A stretch of 64,000 nt of DNA from Pleurocapsa sp. MO_226.B13 (lineage in GTDB: Bacteria; Cyanobacteriota; Cyanobacteriia; Cyanobacteriales; Xenococcaceae): NCBI GenBank assembly GCA_030064795.1, contig JASJEI010000008.1, positions 1 through 64,000 on the forward strand. The letters run 5' to 3'. Position numbers and translations under genes: made by a program. The notes beneath the pieces are model-generated. The model made no database searches and was not told where the DNA came from. It saw only the letters and a program-made list of their open reading frames with translations. Positions within the stretch are counted from its first letter, which is position 1; every line of letters starts with the position of its first letter. Of this stretch, positions 45,784 to 54,713 are shown piece by piece.

Positions 45784-46239
45784 TTATTCAAAAGCAGACT
45801 GTAAATAATTTTCAATGGTCAAGTGGTATTGTTCCATAGTTACAGATTGACCTATATCTATTTGAGCAATTTCCTTTGCGTCTCTGCCCTCATTCGAGGA
45901 TAAACGTCTTGGCGCGAAACATTTCTTATAACTAACCAAAGCTACATCAAAGCGACAAGGAAGTTCGGCTAGTTGGGGATATTCAGCCAGAAATAAAGAA
46001 GCTGTCTTCCAAATTTTATCTTGCTTATTATAATCAACCGCTAGTAACCCATTTTCGTCCCAATTATTTTTGCTGCGAGTTTTCACTTCCACAAAGGCGA
46101 TCGTGTTACTCTCTTTATCCAGAGCAATAATATCTATCTCACCCCAACGACAACGCCAATTTTGCCCTAATAAATGATAATTTTGAATCTTGAGCCATCT
46201 GACTACTAATCTCTCTCCTAATCCGCCAATATCTTTCAT
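45784..46239 (-). CDS. YraN (UPF0102) endonuclease-fold protein
   Basis: 151 residues with the restriction-endonuclease-like core: GERLVVRWLK, RCRWGEIDIIA (catalytic-type Glu-x-Asp) and VEVKTR (Glu-x-Lys). UPF0102 has no firm role but is thought to act in DNA metabolism. The C-terminal 40 residues (from about 105, with CFAPRRLSSNEGRDAKEIAQ) are an extension beyond most family members. Monocistronic. Confidence 0.85.
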   Translation of the reverse strand: MKDIGGLGERLVVRWLKIQNYHLLGQNWRCRWGEIDIIALDKESNTIAFVEVKTRSKNNWDENGLLAVDYNKQDKIWKTASLFLAEYPQLAELPCRFDVALVSYKKCFAPRRLSSNEGRDAKEIAQIDIGQSVTMEQYHLTIENYLQSAFE

Positions 46240-46299
46240 TTCCCTCAGCCTAAAAGATTAAATACTCAGTTAATACTTATGACTTATGCCAAGCTTATT

Positions 46300-47235
46300 T
46301 TAAATAGAAGAAGAATTTTTGTTTGAGGGAGATTCACTACATAACTGCGTTAGTCTTAATCGCCGATCTTGAGGTTTCTCGTTTTGTTCTTGGCAAATTA
46401 GAGCAGTCAGATGAGTAATAGAGAGAATAATTGCTACAACCGCCAAAACATAGCTGTGGAGGGCATACATATGTTGCAAAGTAAGACTACTAATACCATT
46501 CCCACCTGACAAAATATCTCGCAGGAAAGAACCCACTAGTGGAATTGATGCAACTATGCTCAGTTCGATTTTAAAACGCCAAAAACTTGTTTGTTCCCAA
46601 TTTAAAACAATCGCCGTCCAACTCAGCCCAATAGCAGTGAGGGTTAAACAGATACCGCTAATCCAAGCAGTTAACCAAGACAACAAGAACTGTCGTCCTA
46701 AAAACATGACGATAATTTGAATTAAAGCCAAGACAATTAGACTGTGACCAGCAAGATTATGCAAACTGATAATTAGCGAGCCATTGCTAACTTCATTGAC
46801 GATCGTGGTCAGAGATTTGTAAGCTCCAAGTGCGGTAGGCTGATAATAAAACGCTAGCAGAACGCCAGTAAAAGCAGCAATCCCACAAAGTGTAAGTTCT
46901 GCCACTGCTAAAAGTGTAGCCGTTCTTTGAAGGATATAGCGATATCGAGCCAGTCCGAGCAACTGAGTGACATTTAAAAAATCTTTTTCTGAGAGAAAAC
47001 TTTTAAGTTTGTTGAGTAATCGATTAATAATCATAACAGTCCCCACATAAGCGACAAAATAAAATAAACGCCAGCGAAAAATCGCAACAGCTTGCCAAGC
47101 TCGATAACGTTTTTGCAGAATTGACCGAGAAGAAATAATATCTCTTAGCCAATCTTGGTATTCTTCCCACTCTTCTGAAAAATGGCTGAGAAATTCACCT
47201 ATTTTGCTAGCTATCTTTAAGTCTTGAGAATTCAT
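46300..47235 (-). CDS. diverged cytochrome b6-like membrane protein
   Basis: 311 residues. A 95-residue N-terminal extension precedes a segment that aligns along its length with cytochrome b6 (PetB): FTGVLLAFYYQPTALGAYKS, IVNEVSNGSLIISLHN, AWISG, IPLVGSFLRDILSGG and LHSYVLAVVAI. The histidine frame is kept at 159, 260 and 275 (PetB H86, H187, H202 by spacing), but residue 173, where PetB has H100, is Gln. The Cys that holds heme cn in PetB is replaced by Leu. So heme bp may be retained while heme bn lacks one ligand. It is preceded by a PadR gene, 1 bp apart. Confidence 0.75.
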   Translation of the reverse strand: MNSQDLKIASKIGEFLSHFSEEWEEYQDWLRDIISSRSILQKRYRAWQAVAIFRWRLFYFVAYVGTVMIINRLLNKLKSFLSEKDFLNVTQLLGLARYRYILQRTATLLAVAELTLCGIAAFTGVLLAFYYQPTALGAYKSLTTIVNEVSNGSLIISLHNLAGHSLIVLALIQIIVMFLGRQFLLSWLTAWISGICLTLTAIGLSWTAIVLNWEQTSFWRFKIELSIVASIPLVGSFLRDILSGGNGISSLTLQHMYALHSYVLAVVAIILSITHLTALICQEQNEKPQDRRLRLTQLCSESPSNKNSSSI

Positions 47236-47236
47236 T

Positions 47237-47566
47237 TCATACCCCCTCTGGTTCAGAAATCCAATAAGCTACGCTTTCTAACAATTGTTGTTTCGCTTCC
47301 AGAGCTTTTGTACCAGTCCCCGTAATTTGGTAGTATTTCCGTCTCGCTCCAGTATGCTTTTCAGGTGCTTCATTACCCCATTCCGACTTGACAAAGCCTT
47401 TTTTTTCTAGCTTTTTCAGGTTGGGATAGAGAGAATTAAACCCGATCTGTTTACCTCCACTGTTGTCTATTGCTTCTATAATTTCTAATCCGTAGCGTTT
47501 TCTGAAACGAAGTGCTGACAGGATTATTTCTTGATTAGGAGTAAGACTTAAATCTAAATCGCTCAT
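47237..47566 (-). CDS. PadR-family transcriptional regulator
   Basis: 109 residues, mostly the PadR winged helix: LTPNQEIILSALRFRKRYGLEIIEAID, SLYPNLKKLEKKGFVKSEWG and KYYQITGTGTKALEAK. Short form with a small C-terminal part. PadR repressors often respond to stress ligands and control a neighbouring gene. Here the diverged cytochrome b6-like gene follows after 1 bp, so translational coupling and shared control are likely. A candidate operator lies 31 bp upstream. Confidence 0.88.
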   Translation of the reverse strand: MSDLDLSLTPNQEIILSALRFRKRYGLEIIEAIDNSGGKQIGFNSLYPNLKKLEKKGFVKSEWGNEAPEKHTGARRKYYQITGTGTKALEAKQQLLESVAYWISEPEGV

Positions 47567-47596
47567 CTTAATTTTTGACTGCTATTCTCGAAATAT

Positions 47597-47618
47597 ATAT
47601 ACAAATATAACAGTATAT
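47597..47618. promoter_or_regulatory. candidate PadR operator
   Basis: ATATAC (47597-47602) and GTATAT (47613-47618) form an inverted repeat with a 10-bp spacer, the geometry of known PadR sites (ATGT-N8-ACAT type), ending 31 bp before the padR start codon. AT-rich context makes chance occurrence possible. Confidence 0.4.
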
Positions 47619-47832
47619 CTAATAAATGGATATTGATTGTCGAGTTAATCTCAATCTCGAATCAAAAAACTCTAACTTGGGGAGCGATCGCTTCACCTTT
47701 GAGTTGTTGTGATAATGAGAAGAGAGGGATTATAGAGATAAGTAAAGAAACTTTGTCTGTTTAGCTACAGTTGCGAAATATCATTTAAGAGAAGTTGAAA
47801 TAATCACTCGATTTTGACTCTAAATTTTAAAT

Positions 47833-48939
47833 ATGACTGGAAATAAAATTTTTAATCACGATATCATGCACTGTACTCATGATGCAGTAGTCGGTAATTA
47901 CCTTTATTCTGGTAGGGTATTGGGAATGACCGAACCTGAAGATCTAATTCAGCTACACCCCGATCTAAAATCACAGTGGGAAGCTATTACCGCACACTAT
48001 CGTAATATTGGTTTGAGTCACAGTCAAAATCCGCTCTGGGATGTATCTTTTGAGCAATTGAGACAGTATCCAGATTACGAACCATCGGTGTTTATCTTTG
48101 GCGATGCGATTCATAATGGTAGTGAAGACGATGATTGGTTTCGCGATCGCAATCGAGATTGGCTAGATGTAGTTGAATTTATTAATTCCAAAAACAACTT
48201 TATTCGTTTGGCCGATGAATTAAACGTCAAGGTTCCTCAAACCTTGTGTGCGGAAAATCAGACAGAACTGAAAAAACATACTGAGATTCCCTATCCTTGC
48301 TACCTCAAACCTGCGGTTTCAGTCGATGGCGTGGGTATTTATCGCTGTGCAGATCCAGAAGAATTAGATAGCGCTCTGGCTAAATTAGATGGTAATATGC
48401 CCGTACAGCTACAGCAAGAAATAGTTGCCGATAAATTTCTCAATTTACAGTATCAGGTAGAAGCAGAAACCGTAAAACCCCTGGCTGCTACCGAACAAAT
48501 ATTAGATGGTTTTGCTCATCAAGGTAATCGCTATCCTACAGCCTACCAACCTTGGGAATTAATCGAGCCGATGGCAAACTGGATGATGCAAAAAGGCATG
48601 AAAGGGATCTTTGCTTTTGATGTGGCTGCGGTAGATAAGGAGAATCAGACAGATTACTTTGCAATTGAATGTAATCCCAGGTTTAATGGTGCTTCTTATC
48701 CTACAGGAATTGCCCAAAAACTAAAGATCGAAAGTTGGTCGAGCAACAACTTTACTACCAAACAGCGATCGCTCGATGAAATCGACCTTAGTGATATAGA
48801 ATACGACTCTAATACTGGGACGGGAGTAATTATAGTTAACTGGGGGAGCATCTTAGTAGGCAAAATAGGAGTGTTACTAGCAGGTTCAATTGCACAACAA
48901 GATGAACTAAAAAAACTTCTGCAACAAAGACTTGAATAA
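47833..48939 (+). CDS. ATP-grasp superfamily protein
   Basis: 368 residues. The central part looks like an ATP-grasp fold: NNFIRLADELNVKVPQTL, PCYLKPAVSVDGVGIYRC (phosphate-loop and Lys), and YFAIECNPRFNGASYPTG (metal-binding Glu and Asn). It should ligate a carboxylate and an amine at ATP cost, but neither substrate can be deduced. It opens with a short distinctive N-terminal domain (MTGNKIFNHDIMHCTHDAVVGN). Monocistronic. Confidence 0.78.
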   Translation: MTGNKIFNHDIMHCTHDAVVGNYLYSGRVLGMTEPEDLIQLHPDLKSQWEAITAHYRNIGLSHSQNPLWDVSFEQLRQYPDYEPSVFIFGDAIHNGSEDDDWFRDRNRDWLDVVEFINSKNNFIRLADELNVKVPQTLCAENQTELKKHTEIPYPCYLKPAVSVDGVGIYRCADPEELDSALAKLDGNMPVQLQQEIVADKFLNLQYQVEAETVKPLAATEQILDGFAHQGNRYPTAYQPWELIEPMANWMMQKGMKGIFAFDVAAVDKENQTDYFAIECNPRFNGASYPTGIAQKLKIESWSSNNFTTKQRSLDEIDLSDIEYDSNTGTGVIIVNWGSILVGKIGVLLAGSIAQQDELKKLLQQRLE

Positions 48940-49192
48940 TTACTGGTTACTGATTTTAAGTTTAAAGATCGTCTCTTAATTGCAGGCGATCGCTTTTTAT
49001 CCTCAATTCTGTGAGGAAAAAGAGAAGGAACAAGGAACGAGGAATGAGGAATGAGGTATATTTTTCTTCACTCCCTACTCACAAACCAGTAACTAAACTA
49101 GTCCTAATCTAATTTTGTACGGCTATAACAACCAATGACTAATAACTGATGACTAATGTCTAACTGCGAACTACCAACTGCGAACTCCGAAC

Positions 49193-50704
49193 TCACTTAC
49201 GGTTAGCTAAGGTTTTAAAGGGTAAAGAAAACAGTAACAAAACTGAAATAATTTCCAAACGTCCCATCCACATCAAAGTCATTAAAGTAAGTTTGCCCAA
49301 CCAGGGTAAGTCTGGATGAGTAATGCCAGTAGATAAACCCACACCACTAGTAGCCGAAGCCACCTCAAAAATCACATCAATTAACTGGTAGGTAGGTAAC
49401 TTGAGATATTGCAGGATAAAAATACCGATGATGACTACACTCAACCATAAAATAGCCAAAACTGCTGCTGCTTCTACTCGTCGATTGGCTTCAGACTCTT
49501 TTAAAATCTCGCCATCAAGCTCATAGCGCATCATTTCATGGGGTAACAGGGCGATGCGTCGAAAACGCCAGACAATAGCCTTGAAAATAATTACAAAGCG
49601 ACTGAGTTTAATTCCCCCTGCTGTTGAGCCTGCTGCACCACCAATCACCATCGCTAGAGACATCAGTAGCTTAGAACCGCCACCCCAGTCTCCAATCGAA
49701 ACAGTACCAAAACCACAAGTCCCTAAAGCCGAAGACCATTGAAAGACAATATCGATTAGGGCAATATCGTTAGATACTAAACGATTAAAACCCCACAATA
49801 AGATCGTTCCTAACAACAATAAAATCCATAATGCTTGATGTTGATTATCCGACCAAAAAGCAGATAATTTACCCTGGCGTAAAAATTGATAGTGAACCGA
49901 AAAACTAATTGCGCCCAAGGTCATCATGACCATAACAGCCAACTTAACCGCAACGCTATAGTTAGCAATACTATTCTCGGTAACGCTGAAACCCCCTGTA
50001 GAAATAGCCGTCATCCCGTGATTGAGAGCTTCCCACCAATTCATGCCCACAACACGAAATAAAATGATTCCTGCTATGGTGTAGAGGATATAAATCCACC
50101 AGATTCGCTTTACTGTCTGAGTCAGGGTTAAACCGATTCTTTGTTCTCTACCTTCCGCGTTATAAAGCTGATAGGGTTCGGTAGTCGGTTCGAGTAAAGT
50201 TATCACCAACACAATCACTCCTACTCCCCCTACCCATTCCATCAGCGATCGCCACCACTGAAGAGTATGGGGTATTTCGCTGTAGTTAAATGCCATAGAA
50301 AGTCCCGTGCTAGTAAAACCAGAATAAGCCTCAAAAATAGCGTTCCAGGGATTTTGAAACGGTAAAATGGTCGTAGACAAGTCGGGAGTAAGATCGGGTG
50401 CATTAGCCGTCATCAGGATGGGGATTGAGCTAAATAGAGGCACTAAGAACCATCCAACCGCAGCGGTAGCCATGGCATAGGGAATGCGATTACTCACTTG
50501 GGAATTTCCTTGACGATAGAGTAATTGACCGAAGACTAAAGAGGCGATCGCACAGGTAAATAAGGGAACTAGGGCGTAGGTTTCACCAGAGAGCAAGCAC
50601 ACAGGCACAGATATCAATGCCATGATTCCTGGTACGTGGAGAAATAAACCAATATCTCTAAAGACAGTCCTAATCGATAGAAAATTCTCGGAGAGTTTTT
50701 TCAT
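49193..50704 (-). CDS. TrkH-family potassium transporter subunit
   Basis: 503 residues with about ten membrane segments. Four selectivity-loop repeats can be traced: AYSGFTSTGLSMAF, HGMTAISTGGFSVTE, SALGTCGFGTVSIG and ASATSGVGLSTGI, each with the Gly that lines the K+ filter. SGVGL/GGIK motifs and GGAAGSTAGGIKLSRF are TrkH/KtrB signatures. It is co-oriented with the trkA-like gene 12 bp upstream, which should encode its cytosolic gate. K+ (or Na+) uptake coupled to ion gradient; the ion cannot be decided. Ends with a Lys/Arg tail. Confidence 0.93.
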   Translation of the reverse strand: MKKLSENFLSIRTVFRDIGLFLHVPGIMALISVPVCLLSGETYALVPLFTCAIASLVFGQLLYRQGNSQVSNRIPYAMATAAVGWFLVPLFSSIPILMTANAPDLTPDLSTTILPFQNPWNAIFEAYSGFTSTGLSMAFNYSEIPHTLQWWRSLMEWVGGVGVIVLVITLLEPTTEPYQLYNAEGREQRIGLTLTQTVKRIWWIYILYTIAGIILFRVVGMNWWEALNHGMTAISTGGFSVTENSIANYSVAVKLAVMVMMTLGAISFSVHYQFLRQGKLSAFWSDNQHQALWILLLLGTILLWGFNRLVSNDIALIDIVFQWSSALGTCGFGTVSIGDWGGGSKLLMSLAMVIGGAAGSTAGGIKLSRFVIIFKAIVWRFRRIALLPHEMMRYELDGEILKESEANRRVEAAAVLAILWLSVVIIGIFILQYLKLPTYQLIDVIFEVASATSGVGLSTGITHPDLPWLGKLTLMTLMWMGRLEIISVLLLFSLPFKTLANRK

Positions 50705-50716
50705 AACAAAACTGTC

Positions 50717-51121
50717 TTACTCCTTAGAATCGATAAAACTATAGAGCTTTTCGGCGATTAGTTTTTCAGGGTCGCTTAAAACCGTAACCCCTAACTCCTC
50801 GAACATGACGCGATGCTCGGTTTCTTGCAAAAGTGTAATTAAATTTTCAACCTGATAGTGTTTTCCCAAAACCATGGTCATCAAATTGACCGAATCATCT
50901 TTGGTAGCAGCAATAATTGCATCGGCGCGTTTGACTTCGGCTTCTTCTAGAACCTTACCCTGAGCGATGTCGGCATTAAAGACACGCACGTCAAATTCCT
51001 GCATAATTTCTCGGGCGCGATCGGTTTTTTTTTCAATCACTGCTACTTTATGACCTTGCTCTTTGGCGATCGCAATTAGCTGTTTGCTTACTGCCCCAGC
51101 ACCAACAATAATTAAATACAT
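50717..51121 (-). CDS. TrkA-N (RCK) domain K+ channel regulator
   Basis: 134 residues, a single RCK-N Rossmann domain: GAGAVSKQLIAIAKEQGHKVAVIEKK with the dinucleotide motif (GAGAVS instead of GxGxxG with Gly at the last position) and the acid at the end of strand 2, then DIAQGKVLEEA and ATKDDSVNLM. It lacks the RCK-C half and tandem second copy of proteobacterial TrkA, so it corresponds to the short gating subunit type. It lies 12 bp upstream of trkH on the same strand. Confidence 0.88.
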   Translation of the reverse strand: MYLIIVGAGAVSKQLIAIAKEQGHKVAVIEKKTDRAREIMQEFDVRVFNADIAQGKVLEEAEVKRADAIIAATKDDSVNLMTMVLGKHYQVENLITLLQETEHRVMFEELGVTVLSDPEKLIAEKLYSFIDSKE

Positions 51122-51381
51122 TTATTAAGATGAGTACTTCTCGCAAATAAATAAGAAATCTAACTTTTGAATGCCTAGCACCTAATTAACTATCAATTTA
51201 AGTATTTTCACTAAGATTCTAAGAAGCTAAGAGACAATTTAACTGAATCTTGCCTCGAACTAATCTGACTAAGGATATATGTCAGTTTTGGTGGACAAAA
51301 TGATGGGCAAAATAAAAATAATTATCTGAAAAGTGTTGGCAATTTATTCAGTTTTGCCCACCCTACGGGAGCGCGATCGCT

Positions 51382-51816
51382 CTATTTTTTCAAATTACGA
51401 TACTTTTCAATTTCCGCTATGTTCTGTTCGCTCCATTCCGCGAGTAAAGCTAAAGGTTCGACTAAAGTTTCTCCTAGAGGTGTAAGAGAATATTCAACCT
51501 GTGGTGGCACTACTGGATAGACTTTCCTTTTGACTAACCCATTTTGTTCCAATCTCCGTAGAGTTTGAGTTAGTACTTTTTGCGAAATCCCTTCTATTTT
51601 GCGTTCTAATTGTTTATAGCGTCTGGTTTGATAAGCAAGACAATAGATTACAATCACGCTCCATTTATTACTCACTAGATCTAGAACTTGTTGAGTCGGA
51701 CAATCGAGAGTGAATATATCTGGTTCTGGTCGATTACGGATTAATTTACGCACCATTTGGTCTGTATCTAACTTTTTAGTACCTTCTTGATTGAGGAGGG
51801 GGATTGGCTTAATCAT
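51382..51816 (-). CDS. HxlR-family transcriptional regulator
   Basis: 144 residues. HxlR winged helix: CPTQQVLDLVSNKWSVIVIYCL, YKQLERKIEGISQKVLTQTLRRLEQNGLVKRKVYP and VEYSLTPLGETLVEPLALLAEW. The Cys in DCPTQQ is at the position that senses electrophiles or oxidants in several family members. It is divergent from the alkene reductase with only 33 bp between starts, so it should control that gene and itself. Confidence 0.9.
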   Translation of the reverse strand: MIKPIPLLNQEGTKKLDTDQMVRKLIRNRPEPDIFTLDCPTQQVLDLVSNKWSVIVIYCLAYQTRRYKQLERKIEGISQKVLTQTLRRLEQNGLVKRKVYPVVPPQVEYSLTPLGETLVEPLALLAEWSEQNIAEIEKYRNLKK

Positions 51817-51849
51817 ATCAGTAAGGTATTTAGCAAAAGCTCATCAAAT

Positions 51850-52938
51850 ATGAACTCTAATCTTTTTGACTCCTTTCAAATAGGTTCAAATACGTTGGCA
51901 AACCGTATCGTCATGTCTCCGATGACTCGTTTGCGCGCTGACGGTACAGTCCCAACCCCATTGATGGCAGAATACTATGCTCAACGTGCGGGTGCAGGTC
52001 TAATTATTACTGAATGCACGGCAATCTCTCCCCTAAGTCTAGGATATATGAATGTCCCTGGAATCTATAACCAAGAGCAAATTCGAGGCTGGAAGTTAGT
52101 TACAGATGCCGTTCGCGCTAGCGGTGGTAAGATATTTTTGCAAATTTGGCATAGTGGTAGGGTAGCTCATCCTGCTTTACTAGACGGAGAAAAAGCGATC
52201 GCTCCCAGTGAAATTGCAGCTACAGGTCAACTTCATACTCCTATCGGTAAGGTAGACATTGAACCGCCCCGCGCTTTGGAAACTTCAGAAATTTCTGAGA
52301 TTGTCGAGCAGTTTCGCGTCGCTGCGGTTAACGCTAAAGAAGCTGGCTTTGATGGTATAGAATTACACGGTGCATTTGGCTATCTAATCGACCAGTTTCT
52401 ACAGGATGGCTCTAATCAACGTCAGGACGAATATGGTGGCTCGATTGAAAATCGCGCTCGTTTTTTGTTAGAAGTAGTCGCAGCAACAACTCAGGTGTGG
52501 GGAGATGACCGCGTGGGCATTAAACTCTCTCCTAGCAATACTTTCTATGGAATGTTTGATTCCGATCCCCAAGCTACCTTTGGTTACGTAATCAAAGAGT
52601 TAAATTCTCTTAATTTAGCTTACATTCATCTGATGGAGCCAAATGAGGTCGATCTGAATACCCGCGATGTGATTAATCCTGTCTTACCAGTTTTCAGTCC
52701 ACTCTATCAGGGTAATATTATTACCAATGGTGGTTACGATCACGATACGGGCAACAAGGCGATCGCATCTGGTCGGGCGGAGTTAGTTTCCTATGGCAAA
52801 CCGTATATTGCCAATCCCGATCTGGTGCAAAGATTTAAGCAAAATGCAGAATTGAACCAGCCTAACCCCAAAACTTTTTACGGTAGGGGTGATACTGAAA
52901 ATGCCACAGTAGGTTATACAGATTATCCTTTTCTTTGA
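51850..52938 (+). CDS. alkene reductase, Old Yellow Enzyme family
   Basis: 362 residues from the ATG at 51850 (MNSNLFDSFQIG); an ATG at 51787 would overlap the divergent HxlR start. FMN-dependent ene-reductase that reduces electrophilic alkenes such as enones and may also act on nitro compounds. Seen: SPMTRLRADG, FLQIWHSGR (His-type substrate contact), GFDGIELHGAFGYLIDQFLQDGSNQRQDEYGGS (active-site His-Gly-Ala region), VGIKLSPSNTF and ITNGGYDHDTGNKAIASG. The link with HxlR suggests induction by reactive electrophiles. Confidence 0.94.
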   Translation: MNSNLFDSFQIGSNTLANRIVMSPMTRLRADGTVPTPLMAEYYAQRAGAGLIITECTAISPLSLGYMNVPGIYNQEQIRGWKLVTDAVRASGGKIFLQIWHSGRVAHPALLDGEKAIAPSEIAATGQLHTPIGKVDIEPPRALETSEISEIVEQFRVAAVNAKEAGFDGIELHGAFGYLIDQFLQDGSNQRQDEYGGSIENRARFLLEVVAATTQVWGDDRVGIKLSPSNTFYGMFDSDPQATFGYVIKELNSLNLAYIHLMEPNEVDLNTRDVINPVLPVFSPLYQGNIITNGGYDHDTGNKAIASGRAELVSYGKPYIANPDLVQRFKQNAELNQPNPKTFYGRGDTENATVGYTDYPFL

Positions 52939-52943
52939 AGGTG

Positions 52944-53264
52944 TTACTCAATTCCGATCTCATTACATACCTCATAAAATGAAGTGTTGGGAGCAGTGGC
53001 AAATAAAGGAGACATTTCTTGTAAAATCGCTTTATAGGCTTCGGTTTGATTGTCTTGCATATCGTCAATCTTATTCCAGATAATGATGGCGATTCCTTCA
53101 TCTGTTCCTGGTTTTTGCAAGAGATACGCGCCTCGAAAACCCTTAGTATAGGTAGCAACAGCCTTGACAAATAACTGTTGAGCTTCGGCAAATCGACCAG
53201 GTTTAAATTCACCAAGAGCAACGTAGGCATATTTATGCTTGAGGAAATCAAGAAATTCTGACAT
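52944..53264 (-). CDS. small ABM-like dimeric alpha/beta protein
   Basis: 106 residues. The pattern (YVALGEFKPGRFAEAQQLF, GFRGAYLLQKPGTDEGIAIIIWNKIDDM) fits the ferredoxin-like dimeric alpha-beta barrel of the antibiotic biosynthesis monooxygenase (ABM) group. No catalytic residues can be assigned. It converges with the alkene reductase (5-bp gap), so their 3' ends meet. A competing frame (52862-53251) lacks these features. Confidence 0.65.
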   Translation of the reverse strand: MSEFLDFLKHKYAYVALGEFKPGRFAEAQQLFVKAVATYTKGFRGAYLLQKPGTDEGIAIIIWNKIDDMQDNQTEAYKAILQEMSPLFATAPNTSFYEVCNEIGIE

Positions 53265-53418
53265 GAGACATCTCCTCTGAACTATTTATCGCTTTATTAT
53301 GATTAACTCTCTGAATTGCTAATTAATCGGATATTTAAACAGTTTCTTAATATCCTCAAGCTCTCTAAATTATTAGCTATAATGCCCACCAGATTTAGCT
53401 AGTTTTCCCGACCGAGTT

Positions 53419-54285
53419 ATGACTACCAGTATCAGATTACCGCGTCGATTTCGCCCTACCCTTTCTCAAAGCTTAACGATTATTGGCTTAATTATTACCC
53501 TCAGCTTTATGGCGATCGCTTTACTCGCACCAACCTTACAAAACCTCGGTTGGCTGCAAGATCCAACCGAAGCTTTAGCCAATCCCATCCACGAAGCACC
53601 AGGTGCAGATTATTGGTTTGGTACGACTCGACAGGGATACGATGTTTTTTCCCGTACTCTTTATGGTACTCAAGCAGCTTTGAAAGTGGTAGTGTTGGCG
53701 ACCAGCATCAGTTTGATTCTCGGTGTTCCTTTGGGTTTAGTGAGCGGTTATCTAGGAGGCAAAATAGATAAGGTGCTAATCTTTTTTATGGACACAATTT
53801 ACACTCTACCTGGATTATTGTTGTCCGTAACTTTAGCTTTTGTAGTAGGAAAAGGGGTTTTAAATGCAGCTTTGGCTTTAAGTATTGCCTATGTCCCTCA
53901 GTACTATCGTATTGTTCGCAACCACACTACCAGCGTTAAAACCGAACTATTTATCGAAGCTGCACAAGCCATGGGCGCGCCTACTAGTAGAATCTTGTCT
54001 CGTTATTTATTTTTTAACGTCATTCAAAGTGTGCCTGTTTTGTTTACTCTTAATGCTGCCGATGCAATTCTAATTCTCGGTGGTTTGGGTTTTCTTGGTT
54101 TGGGACTCCCCCCAGAAGTTCCAGAATGGGGCCACGATCTCAGATTAGCCTTGGACGCTTTACCCACAGGAATTTGGTGGTCGGCAACTTTTCCTGGTTT
54201 GGCAATGACCATCATGGTGACGGGTTTGTCTTTGGTCGGCGAAGGGTTAGGAGATATGTTAAACCCAGGAAGGCGAAATCGATAA
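53419..54285 (+). CDS. ABC transporter permease, DppC/OppC type
   Basis: 288 residues with six helices. N-terminal anchor then the standard permease domain with EAA loop (TELFIEAAQAMGAPTSRILSRYLFFN, about 175-200), preceded by FGTTRQGYDVFSRTLYGTQAAL. Peptide/nickel-type import permeases work in pairs with a DppB partner, ATPases and a binding protein; none is in this window, so partners must be elsewhere. No operon mate is close. Confidence 0.9.
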   Translation: MTTSIRLPRRFRPTLSQSLTIIGLIITLSFMAIALLAPTLQNLGWLQDPTEALANPIHEAPGADYWFGTTRQGYDVFSRTLYGTQAALKVVVLATSISLILGVPLGLVSGYLGGKIDKVLIFFMDTIYTLPGLLLSVTLAFVVGKGVLNAALALSIAYVPQYYRIVRNHTTSVKTELFIEAAQAMGAPTSRILSRYLFFNVIQSVPVLFTLNAADAILILGGLGFLGLGLPPEVPEWGHDLRLALDALPTGIWWSATFPGLAMTIMVTGLSLVGEGLGDMLNPGRRNR

Positions 54286-54408
54286 TCTGGTAGGGGCAAA
54301 GGGCTGCGATCGCTTGAGCGATCGTAGCCGTAGAAACAGATGACCTCACTTCAGTCTCAGCTAGATAAGAAATAACAGCGATCGATTATTAATTTTCTCC
54401 GACACTTG

Positions 54409-54603
54409 TTATGTAGATGAAGTCTGCTTCTCCTGGGGAGCTTCTGCTAGACCTAATAATTCAATCTGCTTGCGCTCCCGCATGAAGAGGAAGAGAGGAA
54501 ATCCAAAACCAAAGGATATTAAGAAGATAGCAACAATGTAAAGACCCCACCACCTCATTTTTAACCGTCGCCCTTCTGTCACAATCAGCACAATTGCACA
54601 CAA
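54409..54603 (-). pseudogene. DUF2834-like membrane protein, N-terminally truncated
   Basis: A 64-codon frame from a TTG at 54603. The segment IVLIVTEGRRLKMRWWGLYI followed by FGFPLFLFMRERKQ matches the second half of the DUF2834 family (about 110 residues, with FVEGRR and GLPLFLYLRE). The same frame stays open for about 30 more codons upstream (ending near a membrane-like KTTNITIAALCAIV) but has no ATG, so the first part is lost or the start is unusual. Probably a remnant. Confidence 0.5.
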
Positions 54604-54713
54604 GGCTGCAATGGTTATATTTGTAGTTTTGACTATTTTATATTTGACCGATAAAAAGGATAAAAAACAATAATTTTTTCAAAAAATAATCTATCTATTC
54701 ATGAGCGATCGCT

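Noticed and set aside
52862..53251. 129-codon minus-strand frame overlapping the ABM-like gene
   Set aside because: Overlaps the alkene reductase 3' end and lacks recognisable features, whereas the alternative frame (52944-53264) shows a coherent alpha/beta pattern.
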